This document shows, piece after piece, positions 11,429 to 22,989 of a stretch of DNA of 64,000 bases. Location of the stretch: positions 8,872,546 through 8,936,545 of the forward strand of contig JAJEKV010000009.1 in NCBI GenBank assembly GCA_021234155.1. The letters run 5' to 3'. A program made the translations under genes and the position numbers. The notes under the pieces were generated by a model. That model worked only from the letters and a program-made list of their open reading frames with translations. It was not told the DNA's origin and ran no database searches. Within the stretch, counting starts at the first letter, position 1; each line of letters begins with the position of its first letter. This stretch comes from Isoetes taiwanensis. Taxonomy: Eukaryota; Streptophyta; Lycopodiopsida; Isoetales; Isoetaceae.

Positions 11429-12189
11429 GAGGCCTTTGATTTAGAAACATTCTGATTTATTTGACATGTTTACATAATGAATTTGAAAAGATGTACCTAC
11501 CGACTTTCATAGATCATTCTTTGAACTTTTCAATGCATGCTCATGCTTGAGAAGCAGAGCTTGGTTGGTGAAGTTATGGCCATTTTTCTACGCTGCTGTA
11601 AAATTAGAACAACAAATGCATTTTGCCATATTTGGGCCATTTATAGTAGGAATCTGAAAATCGTGTGCCTAACAATATTAGGTCTTCTCTTGATTTTTTC
11701 AACGGATACTCTTGCTGCAAAGATGGAGCTTGCATTTGAAAGTTATGTTAAAGTTCTTATGGCCAGCCAGAAAGGAGGCCTTGGATTTAGTAATATTCTG
11801 CTTTATTTGACATGTTTACGCAATGAATTTCAAAAATATGTATCTAGCAGCTTTTATAGATCATTCTTTGAGCTTTTCAATGCATGCTCATGCTTGAGAA
11901 ACAGAGTTTGCTTGCTGAAGTTACGGCCATCTTTCTACGATGTTGTAAAATTGGAACAACAGATGTATTTTGTCGCAGTTGGACCATTTGCAAAAGTTGT
12001 GTGCTAGCAATATTCTTAGATCTTCCCTTGATCTTTTCAATGGATATTCTTGGTGCGAAGGTGGAGCTTGCATTTGAAAGTTATGTTAAAATTCTTAAGG
12101 CCAGCCAACAAGCTTCAAAACAGTTGAAAGCCAAAGGATTTATTGGGCTACCTTTATATCGCAACCAGAGTTCTTCTGCAGCCCTTTAA
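11429..12189 (+). repeat. Tandem duplication, 347-bp period, each copy carrying an open frame
   Basis: GAGGCCTTTGATTTAG at 11429 recurs at 11776 and TGCATGCTCATGCTTGAGAA at 11533 recurs at 11880, so the period is 347 bp. Copies run 11429-11775 and 11776-about 12110 and differ at roughly one base in eight. Each has an ATG-initiated frame starting MLMLEKQSL (11537 and 11884) with a shared AIFLRCCKI and a shared ELAFESYVK. Because 347 is not a multiple of 3, the two frames are out of register. Both frames stay open for over 75 codons. Function is unknown and the frames may be chance survivors. Confidence 0.75.
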
Positions 12190-12533
12190 TGTAATACTTG
12201 TCCTTAAGAAAAGCAGAATATGGCAAGAGATCGTGTGGGGTTACTTGGTCTGGCTATAGTGCAGCTACTTATTTCGCTGGGTCATCTCTGTGCAGGAATT
12301 TGTGGCCGCCTTCTGAAGTTGAGGTGTGAAGCTTTCAATCTTCAATATTCTGTGTTTCTTCATGTCTCTATATTGGAATATGATGTGTGGGGAGAGCTAC
12401 ACCCATCTTTGTGTAGCTCCTTCCTTTCATCACCAATCACCAGATACTAGCTAGTTAGTTGTGGTAAACTTTTATCTTACTTTTGTCTTGATTCTCAAAC
12501 TTTTGATTTTGAAATGCTAATGATTTTTTCTAA
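12190..12533. other. No gene seen
   Basis: A 76-codon frame at 12220-12450 has no recognisable domain. The sequence becomes AT-rich towards the MITE. Confidence 0.4.
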
Positions 12534-12842
12534 TATAACAACCAACATAACTACTATTAACATTAATTAACACAAACCATTACATTAAACATGTATTAAA
12601 TTCCCCCTTAAACCCCCTTTTGTTTGGGTGCATATTCACACGGGGTGACTCCGGGCAACGAGAGCTGTTGGATAGGCATATTCACCCCTTATTCCTTAAT
12701 CTACACCGTACACAAAGTTCCTCGTTTGTGGGGTATGGATGTATAGAATTTGTTATACTGTATAACAAGATCTGCAAAATACTATAAGATTTCAGGCAAT
12801 ATACTATATGGTGTTGATTTTGTACGTGCAAAACATAATTAT
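12534..12842. mobile_element. MITE-like element, copy 2, right end missing
   Basis: Matches bases 22-390 of copy 1 from ATAACAACCAACATAAC through TGACTCCGGGCAACGAGAGC and TGTACGTGCAAAACATAATT, with an internal deletion in the GGGTCCAACA block. The right inverted repeat is absent; the sequence changes just before the copia LTR region begins. Confidence 0.8.
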
Positions 12843-12874
12843 TTGGCGGTAGTCAGAATCATGGCACTTTAATT

Positions 12875-13610
12875 TGTTGATGTGTGAAACATCACACAGT
12901 TTAAATGGACAAGTTATTTTGCATGCAGACCGATGGTCAGCCTGTGCTTTATGCAGACAGCTTGTGCTTTATGCAGAATTTACAACCTAAGTGTTGTAAT
13001 TATGGAAAACACAGAGATTACAATCTAAGGATTATGATTGTTGAAGGCTAAGCCTATATGTAATGGTTTATATCTAATAGCCTAATAAGCTATATAGAAG
13101 ATGTTCGATGGAGATCTTATGGCAGATATTCGATGGAGACCTTATGGTTCACTATGCAGCAAATATAACCTAAGGGTTATTACATTTAATGGTTCAATGG
13201 TTATCAGATAAGATTGAACCAAATATAGGCTCGAAATTAACAAGGGATTGCGGTGCAATAAGATTCCGGCAACTGCCATGACAAGTTAAGCATGCTCCAA
13301 GATGCAAGGAGAGAAGGTCCACGGCATCCCAGTAGATCGGGATCTGGCCTAATCGGTCGGATCCGATCAAATAAAAACAAGCAGTAATCGATCATATGTA
13401 AGGTGTTGTGAATATGATTGAGTTCGATGAAGCTTGAGGTAAATTTGCAGACCATTGTATACTGACCTTGTGAACAGTGAATTTGATTCATAATAAGCAT
13501 TGTCTCTAAGGTTTGCTTATTATTTGAATACATAAGACGTGTGTAAGAAGATTGAGTTGAAGTGTTTGAACTTGTTGTCTTAGAATAATCATTTTCACAT
13601 AATATCTTCA
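12875..13610 (+). mobile_element. 5' LTR of Ty1/copia element (start approximate)
   Basis: The 3' boundary is set by the PBS: the LTR ends AATATCTTCA at 13610, two bases before TGGTATCAGAGC. The start is placed at the TGTTGATG at 12875, but no 3' LTR is in the window to confirm it. The LTR holds short internal direct repeats (TGTGCTTTATGCAGA twice near 12945; GATGTTCGATGGAGA/GATATTCGATGGAGA near 13100), which may be regulatory. Confidence 0.6.
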
Positions 13611-13612
13611 TT

Positions 13613-13624
13613 TGGTATCAGAGC
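13613..13624 (+). promoter_or_regulatory. Primer binding site (initiator tRNA-Met)
   Basis: TGGTATCAGAGC is the standard plant copia PBS, complementary to the 3' end of initiator tRNA-Met. It lies 2 bp after the LTR and 13 bp before the gag ATG. Confidence 0.95.
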
Positions 13625-13637
13625 CAGAAAGACAGGT

Positions 13638-14441
13638 ATGGCAACAAGATTTGGTGCAGGACTACTTAGTGCAGTTGAAGTATACAATGGTGGACCTGGG
13701 TTTCAAGTATGGAAGGATCAAATCAAACATATATTGGATGTTGAAGATTTATGGGAGATTGTTGATCCTAATTGTCCTGATGTTGTAGCTACTATTGCAG
13801 ATGCAGGTAGCAGTGAAGTTGGTGATGATGCATCATCCTCTACAGTTCAAAAGAGGACTGTTGCAGAGGTAGTTAGTAGAGGAGGTGGTGTGATGTCTGC
13901 AAGTGTACTCTCCACGAAAATTAAAGAGGCAAGGGGAATAATAACAAGCAAAGTTGGGCCAACTATTCTGCTGAAACTTAGAGGTATGTCCCCTAAACAG
14001 ATGTGGAAATACATGCTCATGCATTATGAAAACAAAACCTCATCTCAGATAGACATCTTGGAGAAAGAATTGAGGAATTTAAAATATAATGAGGAAGAGA
14101 ATGTGACAGATTTTTTCAACAAGTTTGACAATCTTGTTGCTGACCTAGATGGAGCAGGAGTGGTGTTAAATGAGCGAGTTTTGGTTCTAGCAATTGCTAG
14201 GTCAGTTAGTGCTAATGCCCAGCTATCATTATTGATTAGAAATGTTGCAAAAACACGAGAGGATGCTGAAAACATGTTGAGAACAGAAATAGAGCAGAAC
14301 AAACTTATGAGAGATGAGGAGAATGCATCTGAAATTCTCTACACAGGGAAAAAGAAAAAATCACAAGGAGAAAAGACAATTTGTTATAATTGTCATGAAC
14401 CAGGTCATATCAAACCAAACTGTCCTAAACTGTGTCATATC
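13638..14441 (+). pseudogene. gag: Copia gag, interrupted by an LTR insertion
   Basis: The ATG at 13638 lies just after the PBS. The N-terminal ~200 residues have the UBN2-type capsid pattern (FQVWKDQIKHIL..LW, later YEN.....ILEKELRNLKYNEEENV and FFNKFDNLVADL). A CCHC zinc knuckle follows (CYNCHEPGHIKPNC), and a second CxxC (LCHICD) is cut by the solo LTR at 14442. Up to that point the frame is intact. Gag forms the virus-like particle around the element RNA. Confidence 0.9.
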
Positions 14442-16078
14442 TGTGACGTCCCCTACTCATATACGATGCACTCGCCATATACAAACAAGAGTTCATCCCC
14501 CATACCAGCTCCAACTGATACAGGGCCCTCCACGTGTCACTGCAACCTTGAGTTCCAGTGGGAAGAATGAAGGGGTCATTTTACCCTGTCTCCCTTCAGG
14601 GCCTACCTAGCTGCGGAAGCGTAAACATACATGTCAGTAGTACATACATCAATATCACATGACCATCACGAAGGATGGTTCACCACATATCTGCATAGAC
14701 AAAGATCAGCACATCACATAGGGAATCCTACCCAAGGCTCAGACACAGGGATGGACTGACAAGCTTGGGTCTCCAGAGTTCATTGCAGACAGAATCATGA
14801 CAATGGATTTGGCTGGCATAAGAACATGGCATGGGGTTGTCCACTCCATCCGCCCCTCTTGTGCACACTTTGCAGAGTAGGTTGAAAAGTGTTGGGACCT
14901 GACTGTAGCCCGCCGGATGCATAGCCAAAGGGGCTATTCCTGGGTTACATCTCCCCAGGTCCGATGGGGCAGGTAGGGATCACTCCCTCCAGAGATCTAC
15001 ATGCTGACTCAAGGAGACTAGAGGGCCACTGCCCTTATTCGACTTGAACCCAATGGAAAGTGAACCCCACTTCACGGGTGTCGAGCCCATGCCCTGCCCA
15101 CACTCAGTGGCAAGCCATTAGGCCTAGTCCCAATGATCCCCGGTAGACATTACACGCCAGAGGGATCGTTCAAGAGTCAGGACACGAACCTCCTTCTTAG
15201 CCAGTCTGGCCCCTTCACCCACAACCAGGTGTGGTTCTTGTACACAGGCCGAAACTATATGGTGCTAGAGAGGCTAATCTAGGAGCATCTACTACCAAGC
15301 TTTAGGTCTCTACCCCCCTTCCCAATACAAGGAGTTCATAGAGATACATCATCCATATACATCACAGAAGAACTAAAGAACAAGATCTAATCTATATCAT
15401 AGAGTTAGGTTCTTTAGTTAGAGTCTGGTATCTAGAGATCTAGAAGGCTGCTATGGGCAATTAAATAGGCTAAACCTACTGATTCTATGGCTAAAAGAGG
15501 GTTTAGGCTATTGAATTGACCCAATACCTGATCCTTGAGTTGCTCCTCCTGACCTGAGTTCGACCATCCTGCTGAAATGCTCGAACCAAGGGAAACTAAT
15601 GGTGCAATTCTCTCAGGCAGAGTCTGGGATGCGGTTTTGGCTCTTGAGGCAGCCAAAACAGAGCTCTAAAACCCTAGGAACGAAAATGGCCAAGTTAGGG
15701 TTCTCCTACTTAAATAGGCAAGGGGTTAGGCTAGGGTTTCCAATTATCCCCTTTAGGCATGTGGGATAATTGGGAATGGGCCCACTTGCCTTTAATGGCT
15801 AGGTGGCCAAATGTGCCCATATGGAAATGTGTGCACCTAAATGTGCCCACATGGAAATGTGTGCACCTAAATGTGCCCACATGGAAATGTGTGCACCTTA
15901 ATAAATGTGCATGTGCACATTAATAAGAAATGCACATACCTAGCAAGTTGCCCCCTAGGGGCTACTAGCCCCGGCTACACGCCGGGCGCATTACCGCCGG
16001 TCCGGGTGGCGGTCCGCTGACGAGGCAAAGCATAGAGATATATGTCCCGGGATCGTGATATCGTGGCCGAACGTCACA
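14442..16078 (-). mobile_element. Solo LTR (1637 bp) with 5-bp target duplication
   Basis: It begins TGTGACGT and ends ACGTCACA, the TG..CA rule with an 8-bp terminal inverted repeat. ATATC flanks it directly at 14437-14441 and 16079-16083. It is strongly similar over its length to 47251-48831, where a PBS on the minus strand shows the LTR's sense direction, so this copy is also minus-sense. No internal region remains, so it is a recombination product. It has four ~27-bp tandem repeats (ATGTGCCCACATGGAAATG...) at about 15808-15900. Confidence 0.92.
15808..15900. repeat. Short tandem repeat inside the solo LTR
   Basis: AAATGTGCCCACATGGAAAT followed by GTGTGCACCT repeats about three times at a ~30-bp period. 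A shorter, diverged version lies at the matching place in the LTR at 48600-48690. Confidence 0.8.
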
Positions 16079-16100
16079 ATATCCTCTTGCCTCTTGCCTG

Positions 16101-17732
16101 TTGGCAGGGGTGCATATTACAAGAGAAAAATCTGAAACTGTTGACAAGGAGGAAGCAAAAGCAAATGATGATGAGGTAAACTGTATTTGCTCATTGAATA
16201 TTCCTAATACAAGGGCTAATAAAAATTCTGTGATTGTAGTTGATAGTGGAGCTGAGAGATCAGTAGTCACATCATCCAGCCTGCTCAAAAATCAAAACCT
16301 TGGTCACTCAAGACATGTAGAAGTGGGAAATGGAGAATTACAGGAAATTGAGGGATGTGGAATGTTACAGTTACATGATCTTGATGGAAATATTGTCAAT
16401 ATTGAAAATGTACTTTGTGTTCCCAGTTTAATAAAAAATCTCGTTTCAGTTTGTCAACTTGTGGACTTGGGTTACAAAGTCTTCTTTGAGAAGAAGTTTT
16501 GTAAAATCTTCATGAATAATGAATTAAAGTTCTTGGCAACTCGAGTTGGCAATTTATTCCAAATGAATAATTGTGCAGTTGATAGCATTAATTCAATGAC
16601 ATTTTCTGATATTGAAACATGGCATAGCAGACTTGGACATACTCATTATAATAATGTGAAGTTCATGGCTAAAAAAGGGCTCATTGACTGCAATATTTCA
16701 GAAACTGATCATTCTATATGTGAAGGTTGCATGAAAGGAAAATTGAGCAGGCTGCCATTTCAAAAATCAAGCAAACGAGCTGAAGGCATACTAGATCTAG
16801 TTCACACTGATCTATGCGGACCTCTAAATGTCAGAGGCAAAACTGGTAAGAGATATTTCATATCATTTATAGATGACTTTAGCAGAAAATGCAAAGGATA
16901 TTGCTTGGCTCGAAAATCTCAAGCACTTGATGCTTTAAAGCTCTATGTATCAGAAATGGAGAGACAAACCAATAGAAAACTCAAATGCATAAGATCTGAT
17001 AGAGGAGGAGAGTATTTGTCACATCATTTCAAATCATTTTGCATGGCAAGAGGAATTAGAAGACAGCTCACGTGTAGATATACACCACAGCAAAATGGCA
17101 CAATAGAAAGAAAGAATAGAACCTTGCTTGATGCAGTTAGATCCATGCTGAAATTTTCAGGTTTGCCTAATTATCTATGGGAGGAAGCTTTGAAGGCAGC
17201 AATCTACATATAAAACAAGTTGCCAACATCGAGCCTTAAAGGTAATGTACCAGAACTTGTATGGTCTAACAATAAACACATTGATTACAATTTTCTTAAG
17301 GCCTATGGTTGTTTGGGTTATATTCACATACCCAGTGAATTAAGACTGAAACTAGATGATAAAGCAGAGATAGGATACCTAGTTGGTTATGATGAACAGA
17401 CTAAGGGATATAGAATGTTTGTACCAGGACTAAATAAGATTGTCATAAGCAGAGACATAGTGTTTGATGAGCAGACATTCTACAAGGACAGAAATAAAGC
17501 TTTGCCTTTTTCAGAAAAAGATATAGCTAAGAAACAAGTCATCAAAAATGCTGGATCTGCGGATGATGAGGATATTGTTAAGAAAGTTTCAGAAAAAGAG
17601 GTTGATGATCAACATGATCAAATAGTCACAAAAGATCAACATGATCCAATAGTAACAGGAACAGCAAATGATGAACAAATTGAGCAAGAAGATAGAATTA
17701 AAAAAAAAGAAAAACACAAGCCGAGAAATTGA
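16101..17732 (+). pseudogene. pol: Copia pol, part 1: protease, pre-integrase, integrase
   Basis: Continues the copia element after the solo LTR. The protease has VVDSGAERSVV. The gag-pre-integrase domain has WHSRLGH and CEGCMKGKLSRLPF. The integrase core has HTDLCGP, FIDDFSRK, DRGGEYLSHHF and TPQQNGTIERKNRTL, supplying the DDE residues. A TAA at about 17211 interrupts the frame after LKAAIYI, and the same frame resumes directly (NKLPTSSLKG). A second break is a frameshift around the A-rich run near 17700. The start given is the first in-frame codon after the insertion, not a true initiation site. Confidence 0.9.
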
Positions 17733-19135
17733 AAGAAGGACTGATGTTTGATGATAAAGAATATGGCAGGTTAGAAAGTGGCAGAAGTAAAAGGCTTGAA
17801 AAGCATGCTGATATCCCTGACACAGAGCAGATTTTGGCAGTATTGAGTAATCATGAGATTCCAATGTCTTATGAAGAGGCAATGAGCAGCAATGAGAAAG
17901 AAAGATGGGTACAAGCAATGGCAGAAGAAATGCAGTCATTTATTGATGCTAAAACTTTTGATATAGTTGCAAAACCAGATTGTACAAACATAGTTGGAAA
18001 CAAGTGGATATATAGAATTAAAACCAATAGTGATGGAACAAAAAGATACAAAGCGAGATTAGTAGCTCAGGGATTCTCACAAGAAAAAGGGAAAGATTAT
18101 AATGAAATATTTTCCTCTGTGGTAAAAGTTACAAGCTTAAGAGTGCTTTTGGCAATAGCAAATGCAATGAATTTTGACTTACATCATATGGATGTGAAAA
18201 CTGCATTTTTAAATGCTGAACTGAAGGAAACCATATTCATGAAACAACCTGCAGGGTATGAAAAAGACAACACATCAATATGGAAGCTTAACAGGGCAGT
18301 TTATGGACTTAGACAATCACCTCGTGAATGGTATCTTTGCATGGATAAGTTCTTAAGAGATCAGAAATTTGAGAGATTACATAATGATGGTAATTTATAT
18401 AGATACAGGGATGGAGAAAATTTTTGTGTGATTGCACTTTATGTGGACGATTGTATTATGATGTCAAATGACCGTGCTTGTTTGGATCATTGCAAAGGTA
18501 TCTTGAAAAATAAGTTTGAGATGACAGACTTGGGCGAGCTGAAGCAATTCTTAGGGATTGAAGTATGGAGAGATAAAGAAAAAGGGATTATTTCACTCAG
18601 CCAAAGTAGGCATGTTGATAACATGCTAAGAAGATTCAATTTGGAAGGAGCAAAAGCAGTAAAAACACCTATTGTACCAGGTCACAAATTGACTGATCAT
18701 GTGCAGGCTGAAAAGGTTATTGAGAATGTTCCATATAGAGAGCTAATAGGATGTTTGCTTTATCTATCCAACAATACACGCCCTGATATAAGCTATGCAG
18801 TAAATGTTTTAAGTAGGTATTGTAACAATCCTACTAAAAAACATTGGGAAGCAGGAAAACATATTCTGAAATATCTCAAAGGAACAAAGTATCATGGCAT
18901 CACATTCAACTCAAAAGATTTAATATTGACTGGTTTCAGTGATGCAGATTGGGCTGGAGATCTGGCCACAAGAAAGTCAACATCTGGATATGTTGTTTTT
19001 CTTGGAGGAGGAGCTGTTGTTTGGAGAAGCAAAAAGCAAAGTTCGATTGCATTATCTTCTGCAGAAGCAGAATACGTATCCAGTTCATTGCTGGCCAAAG
19101 AAATTGTATGGTTAAGGAGACAGATTTGCAGATCT
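17729..19135 (+). pseudogene. pol: Copia pol, part 2: reverse transcriptase and RNase H, 3'-truncated
   Basis: RVT_2 is complete: WVQAMAEEMQSF, NKWIYRIKTNSDG, YKARLVAQGFSQ, HMDVKTAFLNAEL, AVYGLRQSPREW and the catalytic LYVDDCIMM. The RNase H part reaches DADWAGDLATRKSTSGY, SSAEAEYVS and WLRRQICRS. At about 19135 the copia sequence stops; the rest of RNase H, the polypurine tract and the 3' LTR are missing. A Helitron 3' end lies 67 bp further on. The frame stays open past the break by chance. Confidence 0.9.
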
Positions 19136-19201
19136 CAACAAGCATTCTTAAGTTCCCATGTTAGTGTGGCAGCAAGATTAAGAAATCTTATTTTATGCAG
19201 A

Positions 19202-19230
19202 ACTAGTTATGGTGCCTGGCGTTGCCGGGC
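19202..19230 (-). mobile_element. Helitron-like 3' terminus
   Basis: Read on the minus strand: hairpin GCCCGGCAACGCCAGGC, then a 7-9 base spacer and CTAGT at the end, followed by a flanking T. This is the Helitron 3' signature (a 16-20 nt hairpin just before CTRRT, inserted 5' of T). The same motif occurs at 36588 and 48934. The element body would extend to higher coordinates; its 5' TC end was not located. Confidence 0.65.
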
Positions 19231-19235
19231 GCAAT

Positions 19236-19663
19236 TTGAAAGGTGGTTGTTTAAAGCTCAAAAATGTGTTGGGGCATGAAAATATGCATTTGAAGATCGT
19301 AGGAGCAACAATGGAGTACAAAGTTTGCATTCTTGCTACCTGTATTTCATATCCAACAATTTGGGCATTTCCACTACAACTATTGGCGTTGCAGGGCTTA
19401 GCAATATGTTGAGGGGTAAAGTTACAAAACGTAGATGGGCAACAATATCAATCATAAGAAGTTCTTATTGCCAAACGTTTTCCACCACTAAACTCATGCA
19501 CCTAGCATGCACCTAGCAATGACACCAGCATCTACATATGAAGCCAAACTTGTGACAACAAATCTTTAATATGCCATCGAGGTGGTCATATATTTCACAC
19601 CATTTAGCTTTCAATTCATATATTTGTAGTTGGAAAAGTATTTGTAGATCCTTTGTAGTTAGA
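19236..19663. other. No gene seen; probable Helitron interior
   Basis: Sequence with short frames only, between the Helitron end and the microsatellite tail of the next LINE. Confidence 0.4.

Positions 19664-19709
<46 letters not shown>
19664..19709. repeat. (AAT)n microsatellite
   Basis: About 15 AAT units. On the minus strand it lies at the 3' end of the adjacent LINE as an (ATT)n tail. Confidence 0.95.
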
Positions 19710-19760
19710 TATTTAAATCATGCCCCTTTTGGACCTTGAAGATCATGGAGCAAAACAATT

Positions 19761-20878
19761 TTACAACATTTGTCTTGCTTTTAACAAAAAAAGTCTATGA
19801 GTTTCTATCTTTTTCATGTATGCGCCTAAAATATTTGGTGGCATTTCTAGCAATGAATGAAAACTGCTGAAACTAATATTGAAAACATCTCTTAAGTGCT
19901 GGTATGCTGAGCAATGAAGGAAGACATGTGGTTCGTCTTCCACGGCACCGGAGTCACAGAACAAGCATTTTCGGTCCTCCCTTAGTATCTTTGCCCAGCT
20001 GTTTCGACTCCCAAACGGTGAGAACTGGTTCTATATCTAGCAATGATCTGTTTTATAGATCTTGGTACCTTCGATCCCAGATATGCTTGGGTTGTGTACA
20101 CAACCATTGTATTGACATTTTCCCTGTAATACTCCATCCGAGATCCTGACTTGGCCCACATTTTGTTTACTGCTAGCATCTGCACTAAATCTCTCGTTCC
20201 CACATCTGTATCTGGCCAATTATTTGCCGTGATCCCCCATTTCTCTGCCCATTTCATGACATCATTATACCAGCCCAATTCAAATGATTGGTTCATTGCT
20301 TCCTTGGATAGGCGACTATCAGCTTGTTTATGCAGCCTATTCACAATATTTATTGTAAGATTCAAAGCTTCAGCTTCAAGTGGGATTAGCCCTGCCTCTG
20401 CTAGCATTATGGCATATGGAGTTTGCCGTTTGATGCCCAATTCCTCCATCAAAAAAGTCTTTAGAACCACTTCTATTTGGTCCCAATTTTCTATAGCTGG
20501 TCCCCAGATTGGCGCTCCATACAGTATTACGGTCTGTACCAAAGTTTTAAATAACATTTTTTTCAAACCCCAATCCGTGAGATTTAATCTGTGGCATTTC
20601 CTCAGCATGCCATATAGAGCCACTTTTCCTCCAGCAACTCTTTTCTTTATGCACTCTTTCCATCTGTAATTAGAGCAGAACTCTAGACCCAAGTATTTGT
20701 AACAGTCTACTACTTCTAACTTTTCTCCATTGTAGAGCAAATCAGGTCTACTTACAGTCCCACATATCATTGCCTTGGATTTCCCCATATTGACCTGCAT
20801 TTTCTTCTCCTTACAAAAATGTACCAGCACATCAAGATGGCGTTGTAATACTTCAGGTCTGTCCGCTAGAAGAACCAC
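19761..20878 (-). pseudogene. LINE ORF2 C-terminal half (RT thumb to zinc knuckle)
   Basis: Read from 20878: VVLLADRPEVLQRHLDVLVH, CKEKKMQVNMGKSK, YKYLGLEFC, TLVQTVILYGAPIWGP and SSHRLGVETAGQRY, typical of the post-catalytic part of LINE RT. A frameshift at about 19970 precedes DSGAVEDEPHVFLHC, the terminal CxxC-x-H-C knuckle. Just upstream, the expected YADD is destroyed: the bases read L-stop-R-DDVV, so Tyr and Ala are lost. Confidence 0.8.
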
Positions 20879-20937
20879 ATCATCTCGTCAAAGAAAAAGT
20901 TGGACCACGTAATTCCCTAAACGGGTGCCATCTACGC

Positions 20938-21952
20938 CTATGAAGCCAATCTTCGAAGTTCATCAACGTCTGCACTAAATAGGGTAGGTGACAAAGGGCA
21001 GACTTGTCGTACACCTATGGTGCTATATACCGGGCCCGATGCTCCAGTTCCCAACTTGATGATCACTTCCTCATACAAGCAAGCCACTGAGCTCCGCAAC
21101 GAGTCCGGCACACCTAGCTTTTCCATTCGCTTATCGAGGCCATCCCTGGGCATAGTGTCGAAAGCTTTAGAGAAGTCAATAAAGGCCATATATAAAGACT
21201 TCCTGGGTGCCTTAGCTTTCTCTGACAGAACTCGGAGAGTTAGTGCATGATCCAGAGTACTGTGATTCCTCCGGAAACCTGCTTGAGAAAGAGCCCTTTT
21301 ACTGTTTTCATCAGCTCAATTTGAATTCTAGCAAACTGCCTAACAATTTAGAAAACATGTTGCCCACCAAAATTGTACGGTAATTCTTAGCTTCTAGCAT
21401 GCTGCCAGATTTGTGGATCGGAATGATCCTGTTCTCTCGCCAGGCTTGTGGCAGGCCATTAATGACAGCTTCATTTAGTTGGTTCGTGATCACTGTGATC
21501 AGATCATCTCCTCCCCATTTAAACAGTTCAATACACATACCTTGTAGATCCGAGGCCTTGCCGTTTTTCATGTGCGAAAGAGCTTCCTTAACATCATCTT
21601 CATTGAACATGAGTTCGTTAGTGCGGAGTTTCCTCATTGATCCTGCACCTTCTTGATGGTAGAGCGTTTGCATCATCTCCAACATGCCGCTGATGTTCAC
21701 CATATCCTGCACGTTTGTGGCGAGCAATTTGGACCAGAATGTTTTTGGGTATTTTGTAAACCAATGCCCTAATGACTCCTGTCTTTGCTTAAAAAAGGTG
21801 CGCTTTTTACATCTGATTAAATCTTTATACCACTTTGGTTTAATTCTGATACCTTTTTGCAGCGATGCCCAGGCTCTACGACAATCCTGATCCCACCAGA
21901 TGGTGCCCTGGTTTTCTCTGCTTTGTATATCCAAAAATTTTACCTGCAGCAT
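20938..21952 (-). pseudogene. LINE reverse transcriptase N-terminal half
   Basis: Contains KNGKASDLQGMCIELFKWGG, NRIIPIHKSGS and KNYRTILVGNMFSKL in one frame, ending at 21311. It resumes in another frame with FIDFSKAFDTMPRD and RQVCPLSPTLF. The invariant Gly of QGCPLSPTLF is Val here. Stops between the two parts show loss of function. Confidence 0.8.
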
Positions 21953-22913
21953 GGATCATAACTTCTGTTAACATGGCAGCATCCTTGCTTAGGAGCCCTG
22001 ACCATTTGATCTGAGCGAGCTCATCTGACACGGCTTGTTTGAAAGCTGCTTCTTTTGTGTAATCCAGCTTTAGCTTAGGTTGGAAAACCTTGTCAGTTTG
22101 CTGTTTAATGGTAGTTCCTTCTAAGACTACTTTCAAATAGGCATGATCAGATTCTGGTAACTTGGTACCTATTTCAAAGTCTGTGACTAGGTGCGAGTCT
22201 CTGAGGGACATTGCATAGTCTACTGTACTTTCCCCCAAAGGGGTAAAACAAGTAGAGCCTCCCGAGTTTGGAAACCTGCTCATTCCATTCATGATGGAGA
22301 GACCGCATATTGTACCCAATTCAAGCAGATAATCCCCCATTAGATTCTTAACCGCATCATTTGAAGTTCTGAGAGAGCCTGGATCCACATATTCGGGCAA
22401 GCGGACATCTCCTGGCTGCTCAAATATGACGGATTGAGCCCCTTTGGTTCGTGCGTTAAAGTCTCCAACGATTAGTACTTCTCCCAATTCAATGAATTCC
22501 ATGATATCTTTGCAGAGTGCATGTAATGGATTGCTCCTGTCTAGATCTTGCTGCTGGTATATACTCATATTTAATGGTGCATAATAGCATAAAGCCATGT
22601 GAATCACCTTATCCCGCATATTCACCCTTATCCACATATGCTGATTATGTTCTTGTACTCTCACAATTGAGATAGAAGTCGGCAACCCTGGCCTTATATA
22701 AACTGCCAACCCTCCGTTACCTCTACCTACACCAGGTGTTTTTAAATTCCATGCAGAGCCTAACAAAATGAAGTTTGCAATATCTGGTAGAGCTCTGGCT
22801 TGGTGTTCCCAAGTTTCACAAAACAACACCATATCAAAATGCTTAATTTGTTCCGCAACTGCTTCTGCTTTTGCTTGTGTAAGCCCATGTATATTCCAAA
22901 ACATGATCTTCAA
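21876..22913 (-). pseudogene. LINE endonuclease domain, frame intact
   Basis: 345 codons from an ATG at 22913. EEP endonuclease motifs are MFWNIHGLTQ, LFCETWE, LIVGDFNARTKG, STVDYAMS and ESDHAYLKV, so the catalytic Asn, Glu, Asp and His positions are present. The frame is lost at the junction with RT at about 21900. It nicks target DNA to prime reverse transcription. Confidence 0.85.
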
Positions 22914-22989
22914 AGTCCTAAATTCCTAATAATTCTTTCGTTTTGTCAGAACTGCCTTCCCATTCTTATCCAGATATGCTACAAAACCT

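Noticed and set aside
19571-19870. 99-codon frame with a poly-Asn run
   Set aside because: Produced by the (AAT)n microsatellite, not a gene.
20151-20669. 172-codon + strand frame
   Set aside because: It is the shadow of the minus-strand LINE ORF2, which has clear RT motifs.
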